A stretch of DNA of 64,000 nucleotides. It comes from Pyropia haitanensis. Lineage: Eukaryota; Rhodophyta; Bangiophyceae; Bangiales; Bangiaceae. The notes under the pieces were generated by a model. That model saw only the letters and a list, made by a program, of their open reading frames with translations. It had not been told where the DNA came from and ran no database searches. Shown here one piece after another: positions 21,574 to 34,300 of this stretch. The stretch spans positions 4,633,409 through 4,697,408 of the forward strand of contig SDUX01000007.1 of assembly GCA_008729055.1 (NCBI GenBank), given 5' to 3'. The translations under genes were made by a program, and so were the position numbers. The first letter of the stretch is position 1, and each line of letters starts with the position of its first letter.

Positions 21574-22437
21574 ATGGCGACCACCCGTGCCGCCGTCCAC
21601 GTTGTCGCCGCCCTCGTCGCGGCCGCCTCCCTCCTCCCCTCCCGCGCCGGCGCCATCTCCCCCGCCAACCTCGCCGCCCTCCGTGCCGACTCGCAGTTCA
21701 CCACCGAGGAGAACCTGCGCGCCAACTTTGACGACCCCGCCGACTTTTCCGTCCGCATCGCGGACATCACGCCGACGACGACGCCGCAAGGGACGATCGT
21801 GTCGGGCGGGCTGGAGAACCTGGCCGTGTTTGGCCTGAGCAGCGTGGACAGCGCGTTCACGCGGTTCACGCTGCAGCCGGGCGCGCACAACCTGGCGCAC
21901 ACCCACCCGACCGCGTCCGAGACGCTGTTCAGCATCTCGGGGACGATGGACGTGTTTTTTGTCGAGGCCAACGAGACGCCCCGGCTGGTGGAGAGCGTAC
22001 TCGAGGCCGAGTCGGTGACGGTGTTCCCGGAGGGGCTCATCCACGGGGAGCGGTGCATCTCGGACGAGCCGTGCGAGTTTATCAGCTTTTTCAACACGGG
22101 CGACCCGGGGGTGGTGACGGTGAGCGAGCGGTTCTGTGACCTGAACCCAGAGGCGCGGGCGGCGGGTCTGTTCCTGCCGCAGGACCAGGTGAACGCGATC
22201 TGTGATGGGCTCGGCGACAACCCGGCGCCCAACCAGCCGGAGCAGGGCCAGCGGGTGCTCAACGACGGGCCCGCGCAGGCGGCGGCGACGGCGACGCCGA
22301 CGCCGGAGGAGGCGACGCCGACGCCGACACCAAGCAACAACCGCCGCAACAACCGCCGCCGTGGCAACTCGCGTCGCCGCAGCAACCGCCGCAGCTCGCG
22401 CGGCTCCAACTCCCGCCGTGGCCGTCGTGGGAACTAG
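21574..22437 (+). CDS. Germin-like cupin, copy 2, with basic C-terminal tail
   Basis: A 287-residue secreted cupin starting at the ATG at 21574 (MATTRAAVHV signal peptide). Residues 28 to about 220 are essentially the same as cupin 1 and keep the ligands His109, His111, Glu116 and His157. From residue 221 it departs: EQGQRVLNDG is followed by a Thr-Pro rich linker (TPTPEEATPTPTPSNN) and an Arg/Asn/Ser tail with repeated RR pairs, ending RRGRRGN. The N-terminal half is almost base-for-base the same as cupin 3. Family knowledge: Mn-binding apoplastic oxidase or SOD-like proteins. Inference: the basic tail could anchor the enzyme to anionic wall polysaccharide. It is convergent with cupin 3, 1.29 kb away. 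Confidence 0.88.
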   Translation: MATTRAAVHVVAALVAAASLLPSRAGAISPANLAALRADSQFTTEENLRANFDDPADFSVRIADITPTTTPQGTIVSGGLENLAVFGLSSVDSAFTRFTLQPGAHNLAHTHPTASETLFSISGTMDVFFVEANETPRLVESVLEAESVTVFPEGLIHGERCISDEPCEFISFFNTGDPGVVTVSERFCDLNPEARAAGLFLPQDQVNAICDGLGDNPAPNQPEQGQRVLNDGPAQAAATATPTPEEATPTPTPSNNRRNNRRRGNSRRRSNRRSSRGSNSRRGRRGN

Positions 22438-23727
22438 AGCGCCGCCCCTGCGCTACTTGCGTAGCGACTTGAGGCATCGAGTTCCTCCAGTGAGGCGATC
22501 ATGGCAACTCTAGGCTGCCGATGCGACTCCCGGTGCCGCCGCCATTGCCGGTTTTCTCGTCTTTTTTTGGCGCCCTGGCGTGTTGCTTTTTTGGGGGTGG
22601 AGTGGGACGCTGCTTACCAATGTACAGAAGCAGAATACAACCCTGCTCTCATTTCTCTTGCACCGACTGTCTTTGTTTGTTCGACGGCCGGAAGCTGCTC
22701 GTCTTTGGGCACGAACCGATCGTGGGGTTGGAGGCCAGCAGACAGTCATCTCTGTAGGATGAGAACTCATCTTGGCACACTTCGTGTCAACTGAGTGATG
22801 GCCTTACCCGCCGGAAAGAGGTCCCGCTGCCCGGCTTCGGTTGAGCACTTGTTCCTCACTGGAAAGATACGGAAGTCGATGGCGTGAGGAAGCCCGTTGG
22901 CGTCCACGATCAGATGCGCTGACCTGCTCTCATCGTCCGCCCACCGTCTCACCTGGCGCCCTCAGGTGCTGGCTGCAGTGCCGTCTTCTGCTTGTATGGC
23001 CGCGTGAGAGTGTGCACACCGCGGCGAGCTCACCGCTGTTTTTTCTCGCTGCTGTGATGGCACCGTGCGGGGGAATAGCGCTGGGATGGGTTTGGGTGTC
23101 TGGATTCATTGCCCTTCCCAGTAGTTGTGTTCTGCAAGGCCGCATCCGCTCCTCCAAGACACCAGAGACAGACCCACCAAAGCCATGTCTGCTGCGCCGG
23201 GCGTTGCCGCCCAGTCACTGCCATAAACATGTCGGTATCTCGGGTTGCGGCTCTCAACCGCGCCTATGCTTCAGTCTGTTGCCGGTTTGGACCGCTGGTT
23301 CCTCATTGCTTGCGCCAGCGGTGCGTGCGTAGCGATGGATGAGAGCAGAGCGAGCGGCTCTCGAAAGGCGAACGAGAGCAGCGTGCGGTACGGTCACCCG
23401 CGACAGACCCCAATCGCATTCTGTACATGAGGTCTACGGCGCTGATGGAACCTCTACCGCACACGACCCCCAAAACAAAATCAACAACAATGCGACGCAA
23501 CCTCGACTGTCTCTGCAACGCCTTGAAGACGACTGTGCACGCGTTGCAGTGACGCTCGGCTGCAGCAGACCTCGCACACTGTAGAGGGCGTCACGGCTGA
23601 CTGGCGTACGACGTTGTCAGCTCTATCGCCGCGATCCGGGCTCGCACCAACCGCAGTCCCCACATAGATCGCCGTCCCACTCCGTAGCCTAGCGAGGTCC
23701 CACCAGCCTCTTGTCTCAGCGCGCACC
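22438..23727. other. Spacer between the convergent cupin copies
   Basis: Lower-GC, essentially unique sequence between two inverted near-identical genes. No domain is recognisable in its short open frames. It contains both 3' UTRs. Confidence 0.55.
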
Positions 23728-24450
23728 TTAGTTGCCGCTGACCGTGTTCACCGCATTGTCGTTGGTCACAGCATCGCCTTCCTCGGGCTGGTTGGGCGCC
23801 GGGTTGTCGCCGAGCCCGTCGCAGATCGCGTTCACCTGGTCCTGCGGCAGGAACAGACCCGCCGCCCGCGCCTCTGGGTTCAGGTCACAGAACCGCTCGC
23901 TCACCGTCACCACCCCCGGGTCGCCCGTGTTGAAAAAGCTGATAAACTCGCACGGCTCGTCCGAGATGCACCGCTCCCCGTGGATGAGCCCCTCCGGGAA
24001 CACCGTCACCGACTCGGCCTCGAGTACGCTCTCCACCAGCCGGGGCGTCTCGTTGGCCTCGACAAAAAACACGTCCATCGTCCCCGAGATGCTGAACAGC
24101 GTCTCGGACGCGGTCGGGTGGGTGTGCGCCAGGTTGTGCGCGCCCGGCTGCAGCGTGAACCGCGTGAACGCGCTGTCCACGCTGCTCAGGCCAAACACGG
24201 CCAGGTTCTCCAGCCCGCCCGACACGATCGTCCCTTGCGGCGTCGTCGTCGGCGTGATGTCCGCGATGCGGACGGAAAAGTCGGCGGGGTCGTCAAAGTT
24301 GGCGCGCAGGTTCTCCTCGGTGGTGAACTGCGAGTCGGCACGGAGGGCGGCGAGGTTGGCGGGGGAGATGGCGCCGGCGCGGGAGGGGAGGAGGGAGGCG
24401 GCCGCGACGAGGGCGGCGACAACGTGGACGGCGGCACGGGTGGTCACCAT
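23728..24450 (-). CDS. Germin-like cupin, copy 3
   Basis: A 240-residue secreted cupin on the minus strand. I choose the ATG at 24450 (MVTTRAAVHV) because it aligns with the start of copy 2; an in-frame ATG nine codons upstream is possible. Metal ligands His109, His111, Glu116 and His157 are intact. The signal peptide and first two thirds match copy 2 nearly base for base (including GTACTCGAG near the middle), while the 3' third and the C-terminus ending VNTVSGN match copy 1. It therefore looks like a conversion mosaic of the other two. Function as for copies 1 and 2: a Mn-type germin-like protein of unknown activity. Confidence 0.88.
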   Translation of the reverse strand: MVTTRAAVHVVAALVAAASLLPSRAGAISPANLAALRADSQFTTEENLRANFDDPADFSVRIADITPTTTPQGTIVSGGLENLAVFGLSSVDSAFTRFTLQPGAHNLAHTHPTASETLFSISGTMDVFFVEANETPRLVESVLEAESVTVFPEGLIHGERCISDEPCEFISFFNTGDPGVVTVSERFCDLNPEARAAGLFLPQDQVNAICDGLGDNPAPNQPEEGDAVTNDNAVNTVSGN

Positions 24451-24588
24451 CTTGGGGGCGGGGGAGGGTGGCTGCACCGAGGGAGTTGGTGGGGATCGAA
24501 AGGGTGTGGAGGGGCTGTTGTCGGTTGGGATGGAGCGTGTGTCTTGGTTTGACCGTGGAGAGGGGTGGCACGCCTCCGCGGCTGGACC

Positions 24589-24595
24589 CTATAAA
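24589..24595 (-). promoter_or_regulatory. Possible TATA-like element of cupin 3
   Basis: The minus strand reads TTTATAG about 140 bases upstream of the cupin 3 ATG, in a GC-rich context where A/T heptamers are rare. The plus strand reads CTATAAA, so it could also act rightward. Position and composition are the only support. Confidence 0.3.
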
Positions 24596-25842
24596 CACGT
24601 CTAGGCCTGGCGGCGGCGCGGTGGCCTCCGTGACGGTGAGGTCGCCCACTGTGGGCGCCCGCACGACTGGGGGAGAGGTGCTGGGCACGGAGCCCGACCA
24701 ACGGCAAGTGCGTCCGCCTCGGGGAGGATACGAGGACGGCACCGTCGCGTCCCCCCACCCAAGCCACGTGCCAGCCGTGTGCACCCGACCCGCCCAACCA
24801 TACAGAGTGAGGCGGGGCGATGGCGTCTGCCACGCTCGCCAGAGAGCCGCGTCCGCTCCCCGCCACCTCCCCTCCCCTGCCCCGCCGACGCGCATCGTGG
24901 ACGGCGGGGCGGGGCGGTGGCCCCAACGGCCCCCTCCTGCAGTGCGGGCCAGCCGGCAGCCCGCACAGGGCGGGGCGGCGGCGGCAGCGGCGACGGCGGC
25001 GGCACGGCGTCGTGGCGCCATTGGCGGGTTTGGGGGTGTGCTCGGCGGGAGGACCACGCCCGCGACGGCGCCGGCCTCGGCGGCGCCCCAGCCGCCGGCC
25101 GTGGCTTGGGGGCGCCGCTGCCGCGGTGGGGGGGGGCGGAGCGGGGTGGCGGGAAAGGGAACGCGACGCGCGGCACTGAGTCGGCCGCCGCCCCCCCACC
25201 CGCGCGGCTGGCAGCCGCCGCCATCGTCGCTCCCCCCCCCCCCCCCCCCTTCTGGCAGCCACGCGCCGTCCAAGACGCACCGCCGCGTTGGCCACAACGA
25301 CCCCCCCCACAGGGCGGCACCGTCGCCCCGAGCGGCGGCCAACCCCCGCCCGGCCAGAGGAGACCCCCCACCCGACGGGCGGCGGGACGGGGCGGCGGCG
25401 GCGGCGGCGGCGACCGCGTCGTGGCGCCGCCGCCGCCGCCGCCGCGGCGCGGACCGGCGGCAGGACCACGCCCGCAGCCGCACGCGCCGCCAGTGGCGCG
25501 CCCGAGAGGCAGAGCAAACGGGGAAAAAAAAAAAAAAAAAAAAAAGGGGGGACTGGGGGAGGGGGGTGGCGGGGCGGGCAGCGGGGGGGACTTTGGGGCG
25601 GCGGCGTCGGGAAGGGGGAAGGGGGGGGGGAGGAGGCGTGCGGCGCGGCACCAACGCCCATTCCCCCCCCCCCCCCCCCCCAACCGCCCCTGCGCGGCTG
25701 CCAGCCGCCGCCAGCCGCCGCGCGCGCGCGCCACGACGCGGTGGGCACGCCGCCGCCCCGCCCGCGCGGCGGCTGCGGGCGGCCACCCGACGCGGCCGCC
25801 GCGGCGGGCAGCCCGCGGACCGCAGCCGCCCGTGCGCGGCGA

Positions 25843-25881
<39 letters not shown>

Positions 25882-26115
25882 CCCCCGCCGCCGCCACCAC
25901 CGCGCGTCGCGGCGGCGCCGCCGCCCGCCGTGGACGTGTACGGGGTGGGCGGCGGGCGGCGGTGGCGGCGGCGGCGGCGGTCCGCCTCGTTTCCCGCGGC
26001 GCACGCGACACCCCACGGTGCGCGGGGGGAGCGGGGGGGGGGGGGGAGGGGGGGAAGGGCGACGCGCCGCCGACGGGAGCACCGCCGCCCCGGCGTGGCG
26101 GCGGCGCCAGACACC

Positions 26116-26155
<40 letters not shown>

Positions 26156-28349
26156 ACCGCCGCGGCGGCCGTGGTCGCGGCGTGGCGGCGGGCGGCCGCG
26201 GGTGCTGGCGGGGGGGGGGAGGGGGGGGGGGGGGGCGGGTGCCGGCAGCGCGTGGCGGTCCCGCCGGTAGGGGGGGGGGGGGGGGGGGAGGGCGCCGCCG
26301 CTCGTGGCTGCCGGGGGGGGGGGGGCGCGTCGGCCGCGGCGTGTGGGGTGGGGGGTGGATGGGGCAGGGTGGGGGGGGGGGGGGGGGGGGGGCGGGCGTG
26401 GGATGGAGGGGGACGCGGGGACGGCTCGCCACGACGCGGCTGGTCGGCCACGGGTCGTGGCGGTGGGACGGACCCGCACGTGGGCGATACGCGCGGCGGC
26501 CAAGCCAGAGCCGATCGCGCGGCGCGAGGGCGGCACTCGGCGTGTCGACAGTTGGAAGAGAGCGCGGACGAAACGACGGTGCTGGTGATCCACCATGCGT
26601 GGCCTCGTCCGGCCGGATACGCAGTCGTATATCTGCCTGTTGAGTGGCTATCACTCAAGAGCCTCTGCCACGCCAGCCAATACCAGATCCAATTGCAAGT
26701 GTGCGGCAAGGAGTCGTCGTTTTCTAGCCGGTAGTACCAATGAACGAATACTTTTCAAGAGAACGCGCCACATCTCGACGCAGTTTCGAAGACGTCCGTC
26801 ACTTGTTGTCGGGTTTGTGGGATCTTCGGCACACGGGAGAGTCAGGGAGACCCTCTCGAGAGGATCACGCCGAGCTCGCCGCCGTCACGACCGGACCCCT
26901 CCTACTCCCAATCGCCGCCGCGGCTGCCATCGCCGCTGCCGCTGGCCAGCTCCCCCGCTGCGGCGCCTTCCCTACCACAAAGCCCAGAAAGCAATGCTCG
27001 ATAATTATGGCGCCCTGACCGTCCGACGGCAGAAGCGTGGCGGCCGTCCGCTCCAGCCCTCCGTGACGAGGTGGCGGAGGGAGGACGGGAGCCCGCGGCG
27101 GCGGCGGCAGCCGGCCGCGACGATGGCGGGGGGGAGGGGGCGCCAACCCGCGACGGCGGGAGGAGGGGGAAGGGCGGCACCACGTGCCGCTGTGGGCCGC
27201 CCGCCGTGACCGGCGACGGCAGCGGCGGCAGCCGGCGGCAGCGGGCCGCGGCGGCAGCCGCCAACGGCGGCGGCGACAGGCGCCGCGCCGGCCGCCTGTC
27301 GCCGCAGGGGGGGGGGCCGCCGCGCGCGACGGCGGCGGCGGCAGCGGGCCACCCCGCCTGGCGGGGGGGGGGGGAGCGGCGGCAGCCGGCAGCAGCAGCC
27401 AGCCGCCGCCGACCCACCGCGGCGGCCGGCGGCGGCGGCGGCGGCGGCGGTAGCCGGCCAAGGTGGCGGCAGGGGGGGGGACTCGGGCGGCAGCGCGCGG
27501 CCGCGGCGGGCGCCCACCCCGACCAACGGCGGCAGCCGGTCGCTGGGCGTGAGGGGGGGGGAGGGGGGCCGCCCTGGCGCCGCCGCCGTGCGGTCGGCCG
27601 CCGCCACGGCCGCCGCGGCGGGGCGCTGAGCCGCGACGGCCGCGACGACGGCGGCGGCAGCGGCGGCTACCGCCACCACCGCCGCCGCGGCGACAGCGTA
27701 CGGGCCGAGCCGGGTCGGCCGGCGTGGCCACGACAGCGCCGCCGCGACAGCCGCAGCCGCAGCCGCGGCCACAGCCGCAGCCGCGGCCCAAGGCCGCGGT
27801 TGTGGCGGCGTGCGCCGCCGCCACGGCGCCAGCCGTGGACGTTGCCCGGGCGGCGGCGGCCGCAGCAGCAGCAAACTGGCGGGGAGTAGGCGCAGCGGCT
27901 GGGCAGCCGGGGCTGACCAGTGCGGCGGCCACGGCGGCGGCGGCGGTGGCGGCGGCGGGGGCGGCGGCCGCGTCGGCACCGCGACCAGCCCGCCGCACGT
28001 GCCATGACAGCACAGCGGTGCGGCGGGCGCGCCGCCCCATGACCACAGAGGACGCGGTACCGTGAGCCCGGCGGAGGACGGCCGTCGCAACTCTTGGGCG
28101 CGCGGGCGGCCGGCGTGCGCGGCGCGCCACACGCGCAGAGGCGCGAGCCCGCCGCCCGCCACGCGCGGGCCGCCGCCGCCGCCAACTGCGGCGGCGCCGG
28201 GCACCGCCCGACCGCGGCGGCGCCGGGCACCGCCCGACCGCGGCGGCGCCACCGGCGCGCCCGCCCCGCTCGCCGCGCGCCGCGCGGCGCCCCACCGCGG
28301 CGCCGCCAACGGCGTGCCCAACCCCGCTCGTCGCGCGCGTGGCGGCGCG
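24596..28349. other. Low-complexity gene-poor stretch
   Basis: Nearly 4 kb with long open frames on both strands that consist of Pro, Arg, Ala and Gly runs; none shows a domain. Two diverged copies of a GC-rich unit appear at about 25040-25260 and 25465-25700 (shared motifs GGACCACGCCCGC and CGCGCGGCTGCCAGCCGCC-like). An A run lies at 25524-25545 and G runs at 26030-26400. An AT-richer window spans 26,580-27,020. Confidence 0.5.
25524..25545. repeat. Oligo(A) tract of 22 bases
   Basis: An uninterrupted A run followed by a G run in extremely GC-rich DNA, the mirror image of the T run at 299-321. It could be a retroposon tail or simple slippage; no upstream parent sequence is recognised. Confidence 0.8.
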
Positions 28350-28377
28350 CTACCGCGGGCGGGGCCACGCGGCGGTG

Positions 28378-28411
<34 letters not shown>

Positions 28412-28561
28412 CCCCCCGCACCACCAGCGCGCGGCACAAGCGGGCACGCCGCGTGGCGGCGGAGCCACACGTCCACGCCGCGCGCGTGAAAGCGGTGGCC
28501 ACACGCGGGGAGGACGCGGCGCACCTCCCCGCGCTGGTACGCGTCGAGGCATACGGCGCAC

Positions 28562-28620
<59 letters not shown>

Positions 28621-29010
28621 CGCCGCGGCGGCGTCGCGGTCCCTGCCGCGGCCGTCGCCGGCGGTGGCGGCGGTCGCCGCGGCGGTGGCGGGCGGCAGCC
28701 CCTCTGGGCCATCCCCTCGCGCGCGGGCGTCGCGTCCGCCCTCGCGCCCGCCGCCACCCCCACCCCCACCACCACCCCCACCCCCACCGCCACGCCCGCC
28801 ACCACCGCCACGCCCGCCGTCGGCACCCCCCCCCCCCCCCCCCCCCAAACACCTCCGCGGGCAGCCCCGCCCACGGCCGCCGCCGACAGGCCACCCGCGG
28901 CCGTGGCGGCCCACGCCGCGGGCGGCCGGGAAACCGCGCCACGACCGCCGCGACCGCGTCGGCGGCCGCCCCGACGCGGGCGTCCACGTTGACGAGCACG
29001 TCGGGGGGCG
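28350..29010 (-). CDS. RING-H2 finger protein, frame-broken, 5' end uncertain
   Basis: On the minus strand, TCAVCLDAYQRGEVRRVLPA followed by CGHRFHARGVDVW gives the RING-H2 pattern C-x2-C, C-x-H-x2-H. The last Cys pair should read CPLC, but the frame shows CPLV. Removing one A in the plus-strand string CACAAGCGGGC (about 28435-28445) would give CPLCRALVV and a stop at 28350. Upstream is a 20-odd Ala run, a Gly run over the C tract at 28828-28846, and DVLVNVDARVGAAADAVAAV in another frame. Family knowledge: RING-H2 domains are E3 ubiquitin ligases. The start codon cannot be placed. The break could be a sequencing error or a true lesion. Confidence 0.55.
28381..28410. repeat. Thirty-base oligo(C) tract
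   Basis: An uninterrupted run of 30 C, among the longest homopolymers in the window, directly 3' of the RING-H2 coding segment. On the minus strand it reads as poly-Gly. Length calls at such tracts are unreliable. Confidence 0.85.
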
Positions 29011-29421
29011 GCGGCGGCAGCGACAGCGACAGCGACAGCGACGGCGGCGGCGGGCGGCGGCGGCGACGCCAACCGCCGGTGCGCCGCCGCCCCGCGCGGG
29101 CTCCCGCGACCGCCACCCGCGGCGGGCGTCGCGGGCCACGGCGGCGTGCCGCCGCCGCCGCCGCCGCCGCCGCCACGACCGTCGCCACCGCCGCCACCGT
29201 CGCGGCCGCCACCGCCGTCGCGGCGGCGGCCGCCACCACCGCCGCCGCGACGGTCACCGCCGCCGCCGCCACCACCGCCGCTGCCACCGCCGCCACCACC
29301 ACCACCGCGGCCGCCACCACTGTCGCCGGCCCGCCGCCGTGCGCGACGCCCGCGGCCGACGGCGACACGGGCGACGGCGACGGTGGGCGGGGGCGCGGCG
29401 GCGGCGGCTGTGGCGGCGGCC

Positions 29422-29465
<44 letters not shown>

Positions 29466-30753
29466 CGCGGCACCCCGTGTGGAGTGCGACGGGATCGGAA
29501 ACCACCGGCGGCGGCAGCAGCGGCGGCGGCGGCAGCAGCGGCGGCGGTGGCGGCGGCGGCGGCTGCCCCCCCCCCCCCCCCCCCCACCCCCCCCCCCCCC
29601 ACAACGGCACCGCCGCCGCCGCCGCCGCCGCCACCGCCAGCACCACCGACAGCCCGCCGCGCGCCGACGCGGCGGCGGTGTTCGAGTGCGAGCGGCGGCG
29701 GCAGCCACCCCCCCCCCCCCCACCCTCACCCCCACCCCCACCCCCACCCCCACCCCCACTGGCGCCTCCCCCACCACCACCACCACCACCGCCGCCGCCG
29801 CAGCTGCCGACGGCAGCGGCGGTGGCCGCCCGTCGGCGTCGGCGGTGGCGGTGGCCACCGCCGGGGGGGGGGGGAGAGCGCCCGTTGCGGGCGGCCGGTG
29901 GTGGTGCCGCCGGTGGTGTGGCAAGGACGGCGTCGTTGGGGGGGGGGGGGGGGGGGGGGGGGGTGGCTCCAGTGGGCGCCGCCGCTGGCGGGGGGGGCGC
30001 CGCCGCCCGCGGCGGTAGTGGGGATGGGGGTGAGGGTGGGGGTGGGGGTGGGGGTGGGGGTGGGGGTGGGAGTGGGGGTGGGGGTGGGGGTGGGAGTGGG
30101 GGTGGGAGTGCGGGGTGGGGGTGGGGGTGGGGGTGGCGCCCGGGGGGGGGCGGGGGGGGGAGGGGGGGTCATGCTGCCCGCGACTGCGCTGCTGGCGGCG
30201 GCGGTCGCCGCGCGCGGGAGCGGGGAGGGGAAAGGGGGGGCGGTGCGGGCGGGACGGCGGCGGCCGCCGCGGCCGCCGCGGCCGACGAGCCGCGGCGGGC
30301 CGCCCCGCGGTCGCCGCGCGGCCGTGCGCGGCGGCACCGCCGCGCGCGCGGCGCGCGGCGCGGCGCGGCGGCGCCCCCCCCGGCCCGCCGTCGCCGCGGC
30401 GCGATCCGCGGCACGCGCCGGCGCGGGCGCACGTCTCCCCTCCCCCCCCCCCATTTCCTCCAACGCCGATTCCGCCCCTCCCGTGCCAACGTCGTCCCCC
30501 TCTGCGCTCCCCCTCTACGCGTTCCGTCTACGCACGCAGCCATGCGCGACGATCCCGCCTCCTCCTCACCGCCGGTCGACGCGCCGCCGCCAGCGCCAGC
30601 GGCGGCGGCGGCGGTGGCGGCGGCGGCGGCGGCGGTGGCGGCGGTGGCGGCGGTGGCGGGCACCACCCCCCCCGGGGCGGGTGGGGCGCCCCCCCCCCCC
30701 CCCCCCCCCTCCCCCTCCCCCCCCCAGCGGCCGTCGCGCCGCCGCCCGCGGCC
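29011..30753. other. Triplet-repeat and G-rich region between RING and methyltransferase genes
   Basis: Dominated by (GCC)n/(ACC)n triplets, C runs (29571-29600) and the GGGGGT array at about 30018-30137. No domain is recognisable. An ATG at 30541 opens a frame (MRDDPASSSPPVDAPP) that could be an N-terminal extension of the methyltransferase if the C run at about 30691-30709 is miscounted. Confidence 0.5.
30018..30137. repeat. Tandem GGGGGT-type array
   Basis: About 120 bases of near-perfect six-base repeats (five G and one T, with occasional A for G). A complementary-sense CCCCCA run lies about 270 bases to the left, near 29710-29760. Such arrays can fold as G-quadruplexes. Confidence 0.85.
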
Positions 30754-31971
30754 ATGTCGGCCGCCGCCGCGGCGGTCGCCGGCGCCACCCACTGGGCGCC
30801 CGCCGTCGCCGACTATGCCGCGCACCGGCCGGCCTTCCCGGCGGGCCTCTACGCCCGCCTCGACCGCTACTTTGGCGCCCTCACGCCACCCGCCGGTGAC
30901 GCCGACGCGGGCGGCAACGTCGGTGCCGGTGCCGGCGCCGGTGGGGGTGCCGGTGGGGGTAGTGGTGGGGGTGGTGGTGGTGGTGGTGGTGGTGGTCGGC
31001 GGCTGGCGGTGGTGGACATGGGCGCGGGTACGGGCGACGTGGCGCGGGCGCTCGCCGCGCGTGGCGCAGATGTGGTCGCCGTGGATGTGGACGCGGCGGC
31101 GCTCGCCGCGTGTGCGACGCTCGACGCGGCGGAGCGGGCGGCGGCGGCGGCGGCGGCGGCGGCGGGCGTGACCGCCGCCACCGCCGCCCGCACAGATGTT
31201 GGCGGCGGTGGGGGTGGTGGCGGCGGCGGCGACGACGGCGGCGAGGGCGGCGGCGGTGGGGGGTGGGGCGCCCCGCCCGGCCGCCGCCCCCGCGTGCCCG
31301 TCTGCTGTGTGGTCGCCGCCGCCGAGGCGACGGGCCTCCCCGCGGGGGCGGCCGACCTGGTCACCGCCGGCGCCGCGTGGCACTGGTTCCGGCCGGCCGC
31401 CGCGGCGGCCGAGGCGGCCCGCCTCCTCCGCCCCACCGGCTGGCTGGTCATTGCCCACTACGACGCGCTGCCGGGGGCGGTCCCGGTGGGCGGCACGCCC
31501 ACGCCCACCCCCACGCCCACGCCCACGGCCACCCCCCCCGCGGGGGACTCCCCCCCGCGGGAGGACCTGCTCGCCGCCACCAAGCGGCTGATGGTCGCCG
31601 CCAACCCGCGGTGGGCACCGCTGGCCGCCGCCGCCGCCGCCGCCGCCGCCGCTGCCTACCCCGCCTGGGCCGCCGCGCTCGCCGCGGCGGGCTGGCGCCG
31701 CGTCGAGACCGTCTCGTTTCGCCACACCGACCGCGTGACCGCCGCCGCGTGGCGCGGCCGCGCGCGGGCGTCGTCGGCGATCGCCGCGGGCGGCCTGCCG
31801 CCCGCCGCGGTTGCGGCGTTTGATGCCGCCCTCGGCGGCTGGCTGGCACGGGAGATGGGCGTGGGGGGGGGGGGGGAGCTCGCCGTGCCCTACCGCTGCG
31901 TCGTGACGGCCGCGCAGCCGCCACGGCGGCCGCCGCCGCGGCGGGAGGGCAGAGGGGGGGGGGGGGGTTGA
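30754..31971 (+). CDS. SAM-dependent class I methyltransferase
   Basis: A 405-residue protein from the ATG at 30754. The N-terminal THWAPAVADYAAHRPAFPAG resembles the Y..yRP.yP start of the CRG1/TMT1-like methyltransferases. SAM motif I is VVDMGAGTGD at 86-95, followed by VVAVDVD with the acidic ribose-binding residue. AEATGLPAGAADLVTAGAAWHWF gives motifs II/III including the AWHWF signature of this subfamily, and LLRPTGWLVIAHYDA follows. Gly-rich and Thr-Pro inserts (about 55-81, and 31496-31535) interrupt the fold at loops. A poly-Ala helix and YPAWAAALAAAGWRRVE close the C-terminal half. The acceptor substrate is unknown. The frame ends in a Gly run at 31971. The 5' end could extend to 30541 in another frame. 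Confidence 0.75.
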   Translation: MSAAAAAVAGATHWAPAVADYAAHRPAFPAGLYARLDRYFGALTPPAGDADAGGNVGAGAGAGGGAGGGSGGGGGGGGGGGRRLAVVDMGAGTGDVARALAARGADVVAVDVDAAALAACATLDAAERAAAAAAAAAGVTAATAARTDVGGGGGGGGGGDDGGEGGGGGGWGAPPGRRPRVPVCCVVAAAEATGLPAGAADLVTAGAAWHWFRPAAAAAEAARLLRPTGWLVIAHYDALPGAVPVGGTPTPTPTPTPTATPPAGDSPPREDLLAATKRLMVAANPRWAPLAAAAAAAAAAAYPAWAAALAAAGWRRVETVSFRHTDRVTAAAWRGRARASSAIAAGGLPPAAVAAFDAALGGWLAREMGVGGGGELAVPYRCVVTAAQPPRRPPPRREGRGGGGG

Positions 31972-32206
31972 GCCGCCCGCCGCGGGTGCGGCGGCCGGCC
32001 GGCCGACGCGCCGGCTCGTTCCCCGTCGTCGCCGCGCCGGTGTGGCGTGCGGCACCGCCGCGCGCGGTCGGTCTGCACGACCGCCGGTATCGGGTGGTCT
32101 ACCCGTGACCCGTGTGGACGCGTGCAACCGGTTTTTTACTCCCGACGACGATGGGCGGGGCGGGGCGGCCGCCCCGCTGGTACATCCGCCTCTTCCCCTT
32201 TTCCTT

Positions 32207-34300
<2,094 letters not shown>

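Noticed and set aside
24293..26596. Long minus-strand frame of 767 codons upstream of cupin 3
   Set aside because: Its end overlaps the cupin gene out of register and the rest is low-complexity without any domain.
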